In this document: piece by piece, positions 15,311-23,373 of the stretch | Numbering within the stretch: position 1 is the first letter of the stretch | How the letters are laid out: every line of letters begins with the position of its first letter | Origin: a virus | Length of the DNA: 64,000 bases | IMG/VR virus record: IMGVR_UViG_3300043499_000238 | Coordinates: 47,141-111,140 of that record | Strand: one strand, 5' to 3' | Position numbers and translations under genes: made by a program | Notes under the pieces: model-generated | What the model saw: the letters and a program-made list of their open reading frames with translations, nothing else | Database searches by the model: none | What the model was told of the DNA's origin: nothing

Positions 15311-15417
15311 CGCCAGCCGTGCTGTCGGCGATCCTCGCTGATGGCATCTATGTCGGCGGCGGCTTCCTGCTGCTGGTGCTCGTCATCATCCTGATCGTCA
15401 TCCTGCTGCGGAGATAG
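15307..15417 (+). CDS. Tiny single-pass membrane protein
   Basis: The 36-residue product starts at a GTG overlapping the preceding stop (GTGA). One hydrophobic helix (GGGFLLLVLVIILIVILLRR) fills the C-terminal half, with a basic end. It is coupled to the two-helix membrane protein before it, so the pair may act together. No family is recognised. Confidence 0.5.
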   Translation: MTPAVLSAILADGIYVGGGFLLLVLVIILIVILLRR

Positions 15418-15419
15418 CG

Positions 15420-15635
15420 ATGGCCGCCCACGATCATCTCGGCGCCCAGTTCGGTGTCGGCGACACCGTGCACGTACCAGGCCACGGGCCGGTCACCGTC
15501 GAGTCGATGAACAAGCGCTACTTCTCCGGCACCACGGCGTCCGGTGAGCGTCTCGGTCAGACCGGCATCGGTCTGGCCGCCGGGCAGGGGATGCGTGGCG
15601 GCACCCCGTGGCGGGTCGAGAGAGGCGCCGAGTAG
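15420..15635 (+). CDS. Small beta-rich protein
   Basis: The 71-residue product starts at ATG 15420, 2 bases after the previous stop. The pattern FGVGDTVHVPGHGPVTVESM resembles a small SH3-like or KOW-like beta barrel, followed by a Gly-rich segment and the ending GGTPWRVERGAE. It precedes the larger putative transferase gene by 3 bases. The fold suggestion is weak. Confidence 0.5.
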   Translation: MAAHDHLGAQFGVGDTVHVPGHGPVTVESMNKRYFSGTTASGERLGQTGIGLAAGQGMRGGTPWRVERGAE

Positions 15636-15638
15636 CTC

Positions 15639-16433
15639 GTGACGATCCGAGGCCGTATCTACCGAGGGGAGGTGCGCCACGCCGTTCCGACGTACCAGCA
15701 CCCCGACCCAGCGGCGCATGCGGCCGAGGATCCCGAGGGCTTCCTCCACCAGTGGATGCAGCCGCACTACCCGTACCCGAAGGGCTGGACCGGCGACGCT
15801 CCCACCGTCGGCCAGCACTGGACGCGCTCGCCGCAGAGCATCCCCGAGCGCTTCATCGAGCCGGTGCTGCTGCGCCCGCAGCCGGGTGTGCCGATGGGCA
15901 AGCGTGAGCAGACCGCCGTGATGCGCCGGGAGGCGACCGAGCAGGACACGGGTGGCCCGGGCTACGGCATGCCCGGCCACGAAGAGCACCAGGAGATGAT
16001 GCGCAAGTACGCGGCGCATGCCGACCGAGCTGACCGTCAGGGCATCAACACGTACCACGATCTCTCCGGCGGCGACCCGGACCGCCCGGGAGCGGCCAAG
16101 CCGTACAAGATGGCCGTGGTGTGGGAGGGCCAGCACCATGAAGCTGCCGAGCAAGGCACCAACTACGAGGACGAGCTGAACATCCCCATGGGTGAGCACG
16201 TCACCGTCACTGGTGCGCGCATCTACGTACCGAAGCCAGGCGTGGAGCACGACTTCCGGGCGCGCCACCCGTCGGTGTTCACGCCCGAGGAGCACGCCCA
16301 CGCACGGGCCGACGTGATCACTCGATCGGCGTACAGCCACATCGACCCCCACTCGTCTATCCCTTGGAGCCGGATCCAGTTCGAGAACGCTCAGCAGCTC
16401 AAAGTCGATCGCTACCGGGGAGGGTCGCGCTGA
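15639..16433 (+). CDS. Possible ADP-ribosyltransferase-fold protein
   Basis: The 264-residue product starts at GTG 15639. Three spaced elements fit the general layout of ADP-ribosyltransferases: an Arg-containing first strand (RGRIYRGEV), a second block (VGQHWTRSPQSI) about where the S-T-S type motif falls, and an acidic third block (YEDELNIPMGEHVTVTGARI). Between the second and third lie about 100 residues of helical, His/Glu-rich sequence. I see the pattern only by eye, and catalytic residues cannot be fixed. If correct, this would be one of two such proteins in the head block and could be carried in the virion to modify host targets. Confidence 0.45.
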   Translation: MTIRGRIYRGEVRHAVPTYQHPDPAAHAAEDPEGFLHQWMQPHYPYPKGWTGDAPTVGQHWTRSPQSIPERFIEPVLLRPQPGVPMGKREQTAVMRREATEQDTGGPGYGMPGHEEHQEMMRKYAAHADRADRQGINTYHDLSGGDPDRPGAAKPYKMAVVWEGQHHEAAEQGTNYEDELNIPMGEHVTVTGARIYVPKPGVEHDFRARHPSVFTPEEHAHARADVITRSAYSHIDPHSSIPWSRIQFENAQQLKVDRYRGGSR

Positions 16434-16844
16434 GCTACAGTGATCTTGAACGTTGGCGTGAAGAAGGGGACGAGTTATGCGACAACCGGCTCGCCCTGGA
16501 GTAGTCGCTGACGACGGGGTCGGGCCGCAGGCACGCAGGTCCGGTTGGTCCGACCCCGACCATTCGATGGAGGGCACGTACTGGTGATCTCGATCGGTGC
16601 TGGTGAAGCACGGGCACTTGCCCCTGACGCTTTCCTTGGATGCGACGTACAGCCTTCTGGTTCGCCGGACTGGCCGAGGCGGGACACCATGGTCTGTCGT
16701 TCAGGGAGAGAGACCCGGATGGATCCAGAGACCGACGAGGGCATCGGGTAGGCGTTCACGGACGTTGAGAAGTGCGGGGGGACCGTGATCCTCCCAATGC
16801 GGCGACGTGCCCTCCCTCAATCCAGCGAGCAGTACGGTTGGTCC
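16434..16844. other. Long intergenic stretch with one hairpin
   Basis: About 410 bases without a convincing gene. Third-base G/C bias is weak in all frames. One short plus-strand frame (16545-16751, TTG start, or GTG at 16582) gives a plausible but unsupported 55-68 residue peptide. An 8-bp inverted repeat (GGGGTCGG 16516-16523, CCGACCCC 16550-16557) could be a terminator after the gene ending at 16433 or part of a structured RNA. No tRNA-like cloverleaf was found. The promoter for the next gene is at its right end. Confidence 0.5.
16833..16838 (+). promoter_or_regulatory. -10 element of a leaderless promoter
   Basis: TACGGT, continuing TGGTCC, lies 6 bases before ATG 16845 with no ribosome-binding site. 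Confidence 0.5.
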
Positions 16845-17057
16845 ATGGCCAAGCACGAGCACATGACGCCGGTCGACGCCGTCACCCACGCCGCGCTCAT
16901 CGGGCACTTGATCCGCGGCACGGTGGTCGAGGGCAAGAGCTTCGTGGAGGCACACGCCGATGCCCGCAAGGCTGTTGGCGCCGGAGCGGAGAGCCACGTC
17001 CGTCACGCCGGTCCTGCGATCGATGAGGCGCTCTACCCGTCGTGGGCGCAGCCATAG
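16845..17057 (+). CDS. Small helical protein
   Basis: The 70-residue product starts MAKHEHMTPVDAVTHAALIG. It is a compact helical, His/Ala-rich protein ending YPSWAQP. I chose ATG 16845 over an upstream in-frame start at 16785, because it is correctly placed after TACGGT and the upstream extension lacks coding character. It lies between an intergenic stretch and a structural-type gene. No family is recognised. Confidence 0.55.
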   Translation: MAKHEHMTPVDAVTHAALIGHLIRGTVVEGKSFVEAHADARKAVGAGAESHVRHAGPAIDEALYPSWAQP

Positions 17058-17081
17058 CTCCCCCGTGATCGGGGCCAGATC

Positions 17082-17087
17082 TACGCT
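17082..17087 (+). promoter_or_regulatory. -10 element of a leaderless promoter
   Basis: TACGCT, continuing GGGGCC, lies 6 bases before ATG 17094. It is nearly identical to the element before 11746. Confidence 0.5.
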
Positions 17088-17093
17088 GGGGCC

Positions 17094-17561
17094 ATGACGA
17101 CCCCTGCTCCCGTCCTCACGATCACGCCCGCCTCCGTGAACCGGACGGCCGCCGATCTCACCCCCACCGTGAACCTCGCCGACACGGCGACGCACACGCC
17201 CGTCGCCACCGGCCGCTCGTTCCGGTTCGACGCCGTTGCCGTGAAGGCGACCGTCGGCGCTACCGGAGCAGGCATCTCCTCCGCAGTGCCGTACCCCGTC
17301 AACCTTGCCGCCGGTACTCGCCAGGGCAGCGTCGCCACGACGAATACCGACGGCACCGGCACGAGCGCCAACGTTGCGCTCACCGTGACCGACGCAGTCG
17401 CCACGCAGTACGCCACGCCGGTCTACGTCGAGAACAACAAGAACGTCAGCCGCTGGTTGCCCGAGCAGCTCCCCAACGAGTACCGCGACCCCACGCTGTC
17501 GACGCCGGGGCTGCCCACGGCGACGGGCGTGTACAACGCCCGTACCCGCGGCGTCATCTGA
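17094..17561 (+). CDS. Beta-rich structural-type protein, possible capsid decoration protein
   Basis: The 155-residue product is rich in Thr, Ala and Val with alternating strand patterns (FRFDAVAVKATVGATGAG, ANVALTVTDAVATQYATPVY) like an Ig-like or decoration fold. It ends with a Pro-rich tail (LPEQLPNEYRDP). It has its own leaderless promoter, as expected for an abundant product. A head decoration or minor head role is plausible from composition and position, but no family is recognised. Confidence 0.55.
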   Translation: MTTPAPVLTITPASVNRTAADLTPTVNLADTATHTPVATGRSFRFDAVAVKATVGATGAGISSAVPYPVNLAAGTRQGSVATTNTDGTGTSANVALTVTDAVATQYATPVYVENNKNVSRWLPEQLPNEYRDPTLSTPGLPTATGVYNARTRGVI

Positions 17562-17562
17562 C

Positions 17563-18660
17563 GTGCCTCGGGTGGCCGAGCCACCTGGGCAGGCTGGGTC
17601 CACCCGTCTAGCCCGCGAGCACGTCGACCGTACGCGCGACCTGACAGCAGCGGCCGCTGCGCCGGGCGACACCAACGCTGCTGTCGACGCTCACCAGCAC
17701 GCCGTCAGTCGTGTGCAGGACCACGCCGGGCGCATGGGCGTCAACCTCGTTGACCTCCCGCCGATGAACCCCAAGCCGTTGCGGCCGGGACAGGTGAGCC
17801 AAGGCACGCTGTGGGACTCCCGCTCGATGAAGCCGTCGCCGGAGCACCAGTGGGCGGCGCACGGCTACTCCCCCGAGCGCCGCGACGCCATCGCCGCCGC
17901 GATCCCCAAGGTGGGTGTCTCGTCTTCCTTCTCGTACCCCGGCGGTAGCACGGGCGTGCCGTACACGGGCGAGGTCACTGGCGGTGTGTATCCGGCGATC
18001 GGTCAAGTCGGCGGCAAGCGCAAGAACCAGGTGGCTGCGACACGCAACTCGGTGGTCGACATCCTCGCTCGATCGACGGCGCCGTTGGGCGACATCGTCA
18101 ACGCCACGCCGGACATCAAGGTGCAGCCGATGGCGAGAGCGGCCGGTCAGCACCGCACGAAGATGCGCGGGTGGGAGGACGAGCCGTTCGTCCGTGAGAT
18201 CAAGCTCCACCCCGGTGGCGGCCCGGCGCGCACCCGTGCCCAGGTCGAGCACACCGTGCTCCACGAGTTCGGGCACAACGTCGACTTCGAGCGTGACCGT
18301 AAAGCCTTCACCACCAACGCACGATTCAACCTCCCGGCGGTGGAGGGGTTCGCCGAGGGCTACGCCGCCAAGCACCGGGTGGGGCGGCGCAACGAGCCAC
18401 CCGTTCCGTACTCCGGCGTTGCCGCCTACAAGAGCATGCACGGTCGCTCCTCGTTCGGTGAGAACTTCGAGCGTGCAAGCGGGCGATCGCTCCCTCAGGC
18501 GATGGGTGCGCAGAAGCATCTCGGTGAGCAGTGGTCGCAGGGCAAGCTCTTCACCGGATCGAGCGAGACCGGTTTCGTCAAGGATGAGAACGAGCCACTC
18601 CCCACGATCTCGAATGCCGAGTGGGACCACCTCACCGGGCGCAACCGTGCCCGCCGTTGA
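17563..18660 (+). CDS. Putative zinc metallopeptidase (HExxH) in the head block
   Basis: The 365-residue product starts at GTG 17563, one base after the preceding stop. At about residues 234-238 it has HEFGH in the context VEHTVLHEFGHNVDFE, the classic two-His zinc site with catalytic Glu. About 20 residues later comes VEGFAEGYAAKHR, whose Glu fits the third ligand of gluzincin-type enzymes (E-x-F/Y-A). The first 150 residues are Pro/Ser-rich and probably act as an adaptor or pro-region. It directly precedes an ADP-ribosyltransferase-like gene and the portal. Roles to consider are prohead maturation or a virion-carried enzyme. The protease call rests on motif and spacing. Confidence 0.75.
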   Translation: MPRVAEPPGQAGSTRLAREHVDRTRDLTAAAAAPGDTNAAVDAHQHAVSRVQDHAGRMGVNLVDLPPMNPKPLRPGQVSQGTLWDSRSMKPSPEHQWAAHGYSPERRDAIAAAIPKVGVSSSFSYPGGSTGVPYTGEVTGGVYPAIGQVGGKRKNQVAATRNSVVDILARSTAPLGDIVNATPDIKVQPMARAAGQHRTKMRGWEDEPFVREIKLHPGGGPARTRAQVEHTVLHEFGHNVDFERDRKAFTTNARFNLPAVEGFAEGYAAKHRVGRRNEPPVPYSGVAAYKSMHGRSSFGENFERASGRSLPQAMGAQKHLGEQWSQGKLFTGSSETGFVKDENEPLPTISNAEWDHLTGRNRARR

Positions 18661-18961
18661 CCATCTCAACGGCGAGCTGTTCCACGGCACCGCTCACCCG
18701 TTCGAGCCGGGCGACATCGTCAGCCCCACCGACACCGAGCACACCGAGTTCCCGACGGCGTGGGCGACACCACGGATGGACGAGGCCAACCAGATCGCAC
18801 GGGCCAAGGTGCGTCGGCACAACCGTCGCAACCCCGACGACCCAGCCACCGAGCACGTCTTCGCCGTCGAGCACATGAGCAAGCCGGTCGATGTGTGGGG
18901 ACGAGCCAACGTCGCCGCAGACCCCGTTGGCTTCCGCGTACTACGTAGGGTTGGTCCGTGA
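18647..18961 (+). CDS. Arr-like small ADP-ribosyltransferase-fold protein
   Basis: The 104-residue product starts at GTG 18647, inside the last codons of the metallopeptidase gene. It opens with GELFHGTAHPFEPGDIVSP, which matches the start of rifamycin ADP-ribosyltransferase-like folds (F-H-G-T ... G-D-x-I-x-P). It continues with TAWATPRMDEANQIARAK (strand plus helix) and VFAVEHMSKPVDVWGRANV (third core block with Asp). The His of HGT is the expected NAD-binding residue; the Tyr of the canonical triad is not clear. The substrate is unknown. The portal start overlaps its stop by 4 bases. This pairing beside the portal suggests a virion-linked or early-injected role, by inference. Confidence 0.65.
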   Translation: MPAVDHLNGELFHGTAHPFEPGDIVSPTDTEHTEFPTAWATPRMDEANQIARAKVRRHNRRNPDDPATEHVFAVEHMSKPVDVWGRANVAADPVGFRVLRRVGP

Positions 18962-20649
18962 GCATCGCCTTCTGGCCTCCGAGCTACCGCGCCGGTACCT
19001 CGGACCTTGCCATCCAGATCTCGCCGCTCGGCCTGGTCGACCTCAGCAACGAGGAGATGGAGGTCCACGGCATCCGCCTCAGCAGGTACTCGCTCTACTG
19101 GGCGCACTACCTCGGCCACCACTGGGCGTACCGCCGTGAGGTCGGCGAGCCGCAGTTCACGTTCAACTACGTGCGGGCACTGAGCGACTACCTCACGAAC
19201 TTCACCTTCGGCCGTGGCGTCACCTTCCAGTCGCCGCCAGCGACCGCCGCCATCGTGCCCACACTCCTCAAGCGAGTGTGGGAGGGCGACAACCGCAAGG
19301 CCGCACTGCTGTGGGAGATGGGACAGATCGCCTCGGTAACCGGCGACCTCTTCGTCAAGGTGGCGTACGAAGACCCGTTCGTTGACCCGGCGGGACGGGT
19401 CCATCCTGGCCGGGTTCGGATACTCCCTCTGAACCCGGCCAACTGCTTCCCGCAATGGCACGAGCACGACCGCACACGGCTGCTCAGCTTCAAGCTCAAG
19501 TATCGCTTCTTCTCCACCGACCAGACCGGCACGCGCATCGTCAATACCTACGTCGAGCGCGTCACCGACAACGGCATCGAGGAGTACGTCAACGACGAGC
19601 TGATCTCGGCCCGCCCCAACCCGCTGGGCGTGATCCCGATCGTCTACATCCCCAACATCATGGTGAGCGGCTCACCGTGGGGACTGAGCGACATCGGCGA
19701 GGTGATCCCGCTCAACCGTGAGTACAACGAGAAGGCGATCGAGATCTCCGACATCGTCAACTACCACTCCGCTCCCGTCACGGTGATCACCGGGGCCAAG
19801 GTGCCGCAGTTGGAGAAGGGTGCGCGCAAGACGTGGTTCCTGCCCAAGGACGCCAAGGTCGAGACTCTGCAGTCCACCTGGCAGCTAGAGCACATGCTCG
19901 GCTACATGGAGGTCGTCAAGCGGGGCATGCACGAGATGACCGGCGTGCCGGAGCAAGCGCTCGGGCAGGTGCAGCCGATCAGCAACACCAGCGGCGTGGC
20001 GTTGGCGATCCAGTACGCGCCAACGATGCAGCGCTTCCGCATGAAGAAGAACAACTTCGAGACGGGCTTCCAACAGATCAACGAGCTGGTGCTCTTGACG
20101 CTGTTCCAGAAGGAACCCATGTCGATGCAGTTCAACCCCATGGAGGATCTCGCCCCCAAGCCGGGACAGCTCACAGCGCTCGATCCCGCTGACCCCAACA
20201 GCTACGAGACGTCGGTCTACTGGCCCGAGCCACTGCCGGTCGACGTGCTCGTCAAGCTCAACGAGATCGCACAGAAGATGCAGCTCGGCATCGAGTCCAA
20301 GCGCGGTGCGCTCGCCGACCTCGGTGAGGAGTTCCCCGACGCCAAGCTCGCCGAGATCTTCGCTGAGATCCTCGAAGACTCCAAGGATCAGGGTGCGTTG
20401 CAGCTCCAGAACAGCGCCATCCAGTCGGCGATCGTTGCGCTCACCGGCATGGTGCCCCAGGGCGGCGAGGTGGCCGACACCGGACAGCAGGGTGCCGACA
20501 GCGGCTCGCCTGACGCTGGTGGTACCGGCATCATGCCTGGTCTCGTGCTCGATCAGAACACGATGAACCTCATGAACGAGCTGACGACTCGGGCGTACCT
20601 GCCTCGCATGGGACAGTTCAGGAATCCCTCCAACGCAGGCATCGAGTAG
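18958..20649 (+). CDS. Portal protein
   Basis: The 563-residue product forms the dodecameric ring at the head vertex through which DNA passes. It shows typical SPP1 gp6-type features: an N-terminal clip/wing region with NYVRALSDYLTNFTFGRGV, the mid-protein GDLFVKVAYEDP, then PLNREYNEKAIEISDIVNYH and the stem/crown region GYMEVVKRGMHEMTGVPEQALG followed by SNTSGVALAIQYAPTMQR. The acidic, Gln/Gly-rich C-terminus is probably disordered. GTG 18958 overlaps the preceding stop (GTGA). Length is usual for the family. Confidence 0.9.
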   Translation: MSIAFWPPSYRAGTSDLAIQISPLGLVDLSNEEMEVHGIRLSRYSLYWAHYLGHHWAYRREVGEPQFTFNYVRALSDYLTNFTFGRGVTFQSPPATAAIVPTLLKRVWEGDNRKAALLWEMGQIASVTGDLFVKVAYEDPFVDPAGRVHPGRVRILPLNPANCFPQWHEHDRTRLLSFKLKYRFFSTDQTGTRIVNTYVERVTDNGIEEYVNDELISARPNPLGVIPIVYIPNIMVSGSPWGLSDIGEVIPLNREYNEKAIEISDIVNYHSAPVTVITGAKVPQLEKGARKTWFLPKDAKVETLQSTWQLEHMLGYMEVVKRGMHEMTGVPEQALGQVQPISNTSGVALAIQYAPTMQRFRMKKNNFETGFQQINELVLLTLFQKEPMSMQFNPMEDLAPKPGQLTALDPADPNSYETSVYWPEPLPVDVLVKLNEIAQKMQLGIESKRGALADLGEEFPDAKLAEIFAEILEDSKDQGALQLQNSAIQSAIVALTGMVPQGGEVADTGQQGADSGSPDAGGTGIMPGLVLDQNTMNLMNELTTRAYLPRMGQFRNPSNAGIE

Positions 20650-20719
20650 CGTTCGACCTCTTCACGCTGGGTAGATAACCTCTACTGGCACAACGTCGAA
20701 CCACCGCCGGAGGCTTTCA

Positions 20720-21577
20720 ATGTCGGACAGCAACACCATCCAGGTCGATCAGACGGGTGGGCAGCCCGCCAACAGCACAGGTGGTGCCAATCCGCTCAGT
20801 ACCGGCAACGGCTTCCTCACTGGTGTGCAGCCCGCTGCACAGCCGGGGAGTGTGACGCAGACCAACCCGCAGGGTCTGTCGGCGGCCGAGCTGGCGTTGG
20901 TTCAGCAGCACGCCGCCCAGGCTGCTCAGGCCGCCGTCGCACCGCAGGGCGAGACGCTCGCCGAGATGCAACAGCGCATGGCCGCCATGCAGACCGAGCT
21001 GGACGCCGCCCGTACCGCTCGTGAAGCGTCCGAGGCCGAGGCCGCTGCTGCCGAGCAGGCCCGCCTCGATGCCGAGCGTGCCGCCGCCGAGAGCACCATG
21101 TCGGCCACCGAGCTGGTCGGTCAGGTGCGTGCCGAGATGCAGGCCGAGTTCGCCGCGATCCAAGAGCGCGCCGCCGCCAGCGAGGCGCTGCTCGAACGTG
21201 AGCGTCGGTACAGCGCACTGCAGGACTACAAGGCGCAGCGTCTCGCCGACCCCGAGATCGCCGCCGCCGTGATGCCGCACCTCCACCCGTACATCGTTGG
21301 TGGCAGCGAGCAGGAGATCGAGGAAGCGATCGCTCGGGCGGCGCAGACGTCCAGCAGCATCGTGGCCGAGTTCCAGCAGTACCAGCAGCAGTACCGCCAG
21401 CAGGCACCCGGCGTGTCGCCGACGGCGCCGACGACCGGCCCGCTGGAGCAGCAGCAGTCGACGCGCCCGATGAGCGCACAGGAGATCGCGGCGCTCCCCG
21501 ACGCCGAGTACGCACGGCTGCGGCCACAGTTGCTGCGCGCTGCGGGACAGCAGTTCCGCGCCCAGCGCGGAGGCTGA
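20720..21577 (+). CDS. Scaffolding protein
   Basis: The 285-residue product lies immediately before the major capsid gene and has scaffold features. These are a polar, Gly/Asn/Gln-rich start, a long Ala/Glu/Gln/Arg coiled coil (about residues 75-170, as in EMQQRMAAMQTELDAARTAR), and a Gln-rich C-terminal part ending in a short basic helix (RPQLLRAAGQQFRAQRGG) suited to capsid binding. GGAGG precedes the ATG. The 70 bases upstream hold TAGATAACCT, a possible promoter. No protease motif was seen within it. Confidence 0.82.
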   Translation: MSDSNTIQVDQTGGQPANSTGGANPLSTGNGFLTGVQPAAQPGSVTQTNPQGLSAAELALVQQHAAQAAQAAVAPQGETLAEMQQRMAAMQTELDAARTAREASEAEAAAAEQARLDAERAAAESTMSATELVGQVRAEMQAEFAAIQERAAASEALLERERRYSALQDYKAQRLADPEIAAAVMPHLHPYIVGGSEQEIEEAIARAAQTSSSIVAEFQQYQQQYRQQAPGVSPTAPTTGPLEQQQSTRPMSAQEIAALPDAEYARLRPQLLRAAGQQFRAQRGG

Positions 21578-21605
21578 TAGCTCCCGTCGTACGAAAGGGT
21601 CGAAC

Positions 21606-21611
21606 TACTGT
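21606..21611 (+). promoter_or_regulatory. Possible promoter for the major capsid gene
   Basis: TACTGT would start transcription near 21618, giving a leader of about 45 bases with the strong site AAGGAGTAACTC before ATG 21664. No convincing -35 box is seen. Separate expression of the capsid gene is expected, because a terminator-like hairpin follows it. Confidence 0.4.
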
Positions 21612-21663
21612 CTCTTGTAGGTCAGCAGCTCGTCTGATCGTCGCGACCTTCAAGGAGTAACTC

Positions 21664-22791
21664 ATGCCCGATATCTCAGGTGGCATCTCGGGTACTGGCA
21701 ACCTGTACTCGGGTGTGTCCGGTGGATCCAACCCGGCTGCCGTCCCGGTTGGTGGTGCCTTCCTCGGGGTGCAAGTGCCACCCGCCCCCAGCGGTCTCGT
21801 GACCCAGGGCTATCCGCAGGGGACGGCGATCACCGGCTCCACGACGATGACCCCCGCGGTCCAGACGATCTGGTCCAAGGAGATCCTCTTCCAGGCGATG
21901 CCCATCCTGAGGTTCGAGCAGTTCGCGGTCAAGAAGACCGAGCTGGGCGTCACCCCCGGCCTGACCGTGAACTTCATGAAGTACAACAACCTTGACGTCG
22001 ACAGCGTCAACGGTGCGACCCTCACCGAAGGCATCCGCATGAGCACTCGTGCGCTGTCGGCCTTCCAGTTCCGCATCACGGTCGCCGAGCAGGGCACCGC
22101 CGTCGCCGTCTCCGAGCTGCTGCTGCACGCCTCGTTCGATGACGTGATGGCCTCGGCCTCTCGCCTGCTCGGGCGCCACATGGCGCAGTCGATGGACTAC
22201 CAGGCCCGCAACACGCTGATGCTGGCGCCGGGGTCCGAGGTCTACGGCTACGACGACGCCGCCCCCTGGCAGGGCGCCTCGACCAACATCTACGAGCCGG
22301 GCACCAAGGCGGCCAACGCCGCCGCAGTGACCGGCGCCGTGGCCGCCACCAACAAGTACTACCTCACCCCGCACACGGTGAAGGACGCAGTGCAGGCGCT
22401 GGCGTCGCTCAACATCCCCCGCCTCGGCGAGACGTACGTCATGTTCGCCCACCCGGCGCAGGCCCGCCGGTTGCGTGACTCCCCCGAGTTCATCGAGGTC
22501 ACGAAGTACGCCGCCCCCGGCAACTTCATGCTCGGCGAGATCGGCCGCCTGTGGGACGTCGTCATCATCGAGACCACGCAGGTCAACTACGCCGCTGCGG
22601 GTGCGGGCAACAACTACTACGACGGGATCATGATCGGCGACAACGCCTTCGGTCACGCCGTGTCGTTGCCGGTCGAGCTTCGCGATGGCGGAGTCCTCGA
22701 CTTCGGGCGTGAGCACGCTCTGGCGTGGTACGCCATTTGGGGTTGGGGTTCGATCACGCCGCAGGCCGTGGTCCGCGTCCTGACGAACTGA
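21664..22791 (+). CDS. Major capsid protein
   Basis: The 375-residue product is called by order (portal, scaffold, capsid) and by sequence. It has a disordered Gly-rich N-arm, then TPAVQTIWSKEILFQAMPIL and LRFEQFAVKKTELG, a central AQSMDYQARNTLMLAPGSEV, and the P-domain-like MFAHPAQARRLRDSPEFIEV followed by LGEIGRLWDVVIIETTQVNY. The pattern is like the N4 gp56 family of HK97-fold capsids. The strong ribosome-binding site and the downstream hairpin fit very high expression. The family assignment is less sure than the function. Confidence 0.88.
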   Translation: MPDISGGISGTGNLYSGVSGGSNPAAVPVGGAFLGVQVPPAPSGLVTQGYPQGTAITGSTTMTPAVQTIWSKEILFQAMPILRFEQFAVKKTELGVTPGLTVNFMKYNNLDVDSVNGATLTEGIRMSTRALSAFQFRITVAEQGTAVAVSELLLHASFDDVMASASRLLGRHMAQSMDYQARNTLMLAPGSEVYGYDDAAPWQGASTNIYEPGTKAANAAAVTGAVAATNKYYLTPHTVKDAVQALASLNIPRLGETYVMFAHPAQARRLRDSPEFIEVTKYAAPGNFMLGEIGRLWDVVIIETTQVNYAAAGAGNNYYDGIMIGDNAFGHAVSLPVELRDGGVLDFGREHALAWYAIWGWGSITPQAVVRVLTN

Positions 22792-22821
22792 ACCCCTACC
22801 AAGCCCTCAGGGGTTGAGGAC

Positions 22822-22845
22822 GGAGCGCCCCTTCGGGGGCGCTCT
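22822..22845 (+). terminator. Hairpin after the capsid gene
   Basis: A 10-bp stem (GGAGCGCCCC / GGGGCGCTCT, one G-T pair) is closed by a TTCG tetraloop, 30 bases after the capsid stop. A new leaderless promoter follows at once, so this marks a transcription unit boundary. Confidence 0.75.
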
Positions 22846-22851
22846 GTCGCG

Positions 22852-22857
22852 TACCGT
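22852..22857 (+). promoter_or_regulatory. -10 element of a leaderless promoter
   Basis: TACCGT lies 6 bases before GTG 22864. The gap contains GGAGG, but only 1-2 bases from the start, which is too close to work as an ordinary ribosome-binding site. Confidence 0.45.
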
Positions 22858-22863
22858 GGAGGT

Positions 22864-23373
22864 GTGGCCGCCAGCGATCACGTCAACCCTGATCAGCTCC
22901 AGCTCTTCATGACGGGCACGGAGTTGAAGGGTGCGATCACCGACTCGATCGACCGCAATCCGCTCGGTGGCTTCGGCGGCACGATGGACAAGATGTGGGC
23001 GACCAAGCTGCGCCAGTCCAAGCGCCCCGCCGACCATCCCGGCCATGGTGCTGGCATCTACCAGTCGATGAAGCAGCACGGGTGGAACCCACCCGAGCAG
23101 GTGTGGGGTGACGAGGCTCCTGGGTGGGACAACGCAGGCTTCGAGATCAACCACGTCCGCAAGTACGGAGGCATCCCCGAGTGGGACCGTACCGAGGTCT
23201 CTGTCACGGGCGCCCACCACCGCATCGCTGCGGCCGCCGACATCGAGGCCAAGACCGCTGGCACGAAGAGGCCGCGCACGATCTACTTCCCGACGGCCAA
23301 CAACCAGTACGAGCACCCGTCGATCATCCCGCCAGATCGCACGCCAGCGAAGAGCGATCGCCTTGCCCGCTGA
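22864..23373 (+). CDS. ParB/sulfiredoxin-fold protein
   Basis: The 169-residue product has the layout of ParB-like nuclease or sulfiredoxin-fold phage proteins. There is an N-terminal QLQLFMTGTELKGAI, then GHGAGIYQSMKQHGWNPPEQVW (the strand-helix that sets what residues to read), and the signature VTGAHHRIAAAADIEAK at about residues 113-129, corresponding to the G-x-H-R-x-A-A nucleotide-binding motif. Such proteins may bind or hydrolyse nucleotides or act on DNA. The activity here is not known. It is followed by a GNAT gene with an 11-base overlap, an arrangement suggesting a functional pair. Confidence 0.7.
   Translation: MAASDHVNPDQLQLFMTGTELKGAITDSIDRNPLGGFGGTMDKMWATKLRQSKRPADHPGHGAGIYQSMKQHGWNPPEQVWGDEAPGWDNAGFEINHVRKYGGIPEWDRTEVSVTGAHHRIAAAADIEAKTAGTKRPRTIYFPTANNQYEHPSIIPPDRTPAKSDRLAR

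Noticed and set aside
16501-16560. tRNA or tmRNA
   Set aside because: Only one stem is present; no acceptor stem or T-loop consensus could be found here or elsewhere by eye.
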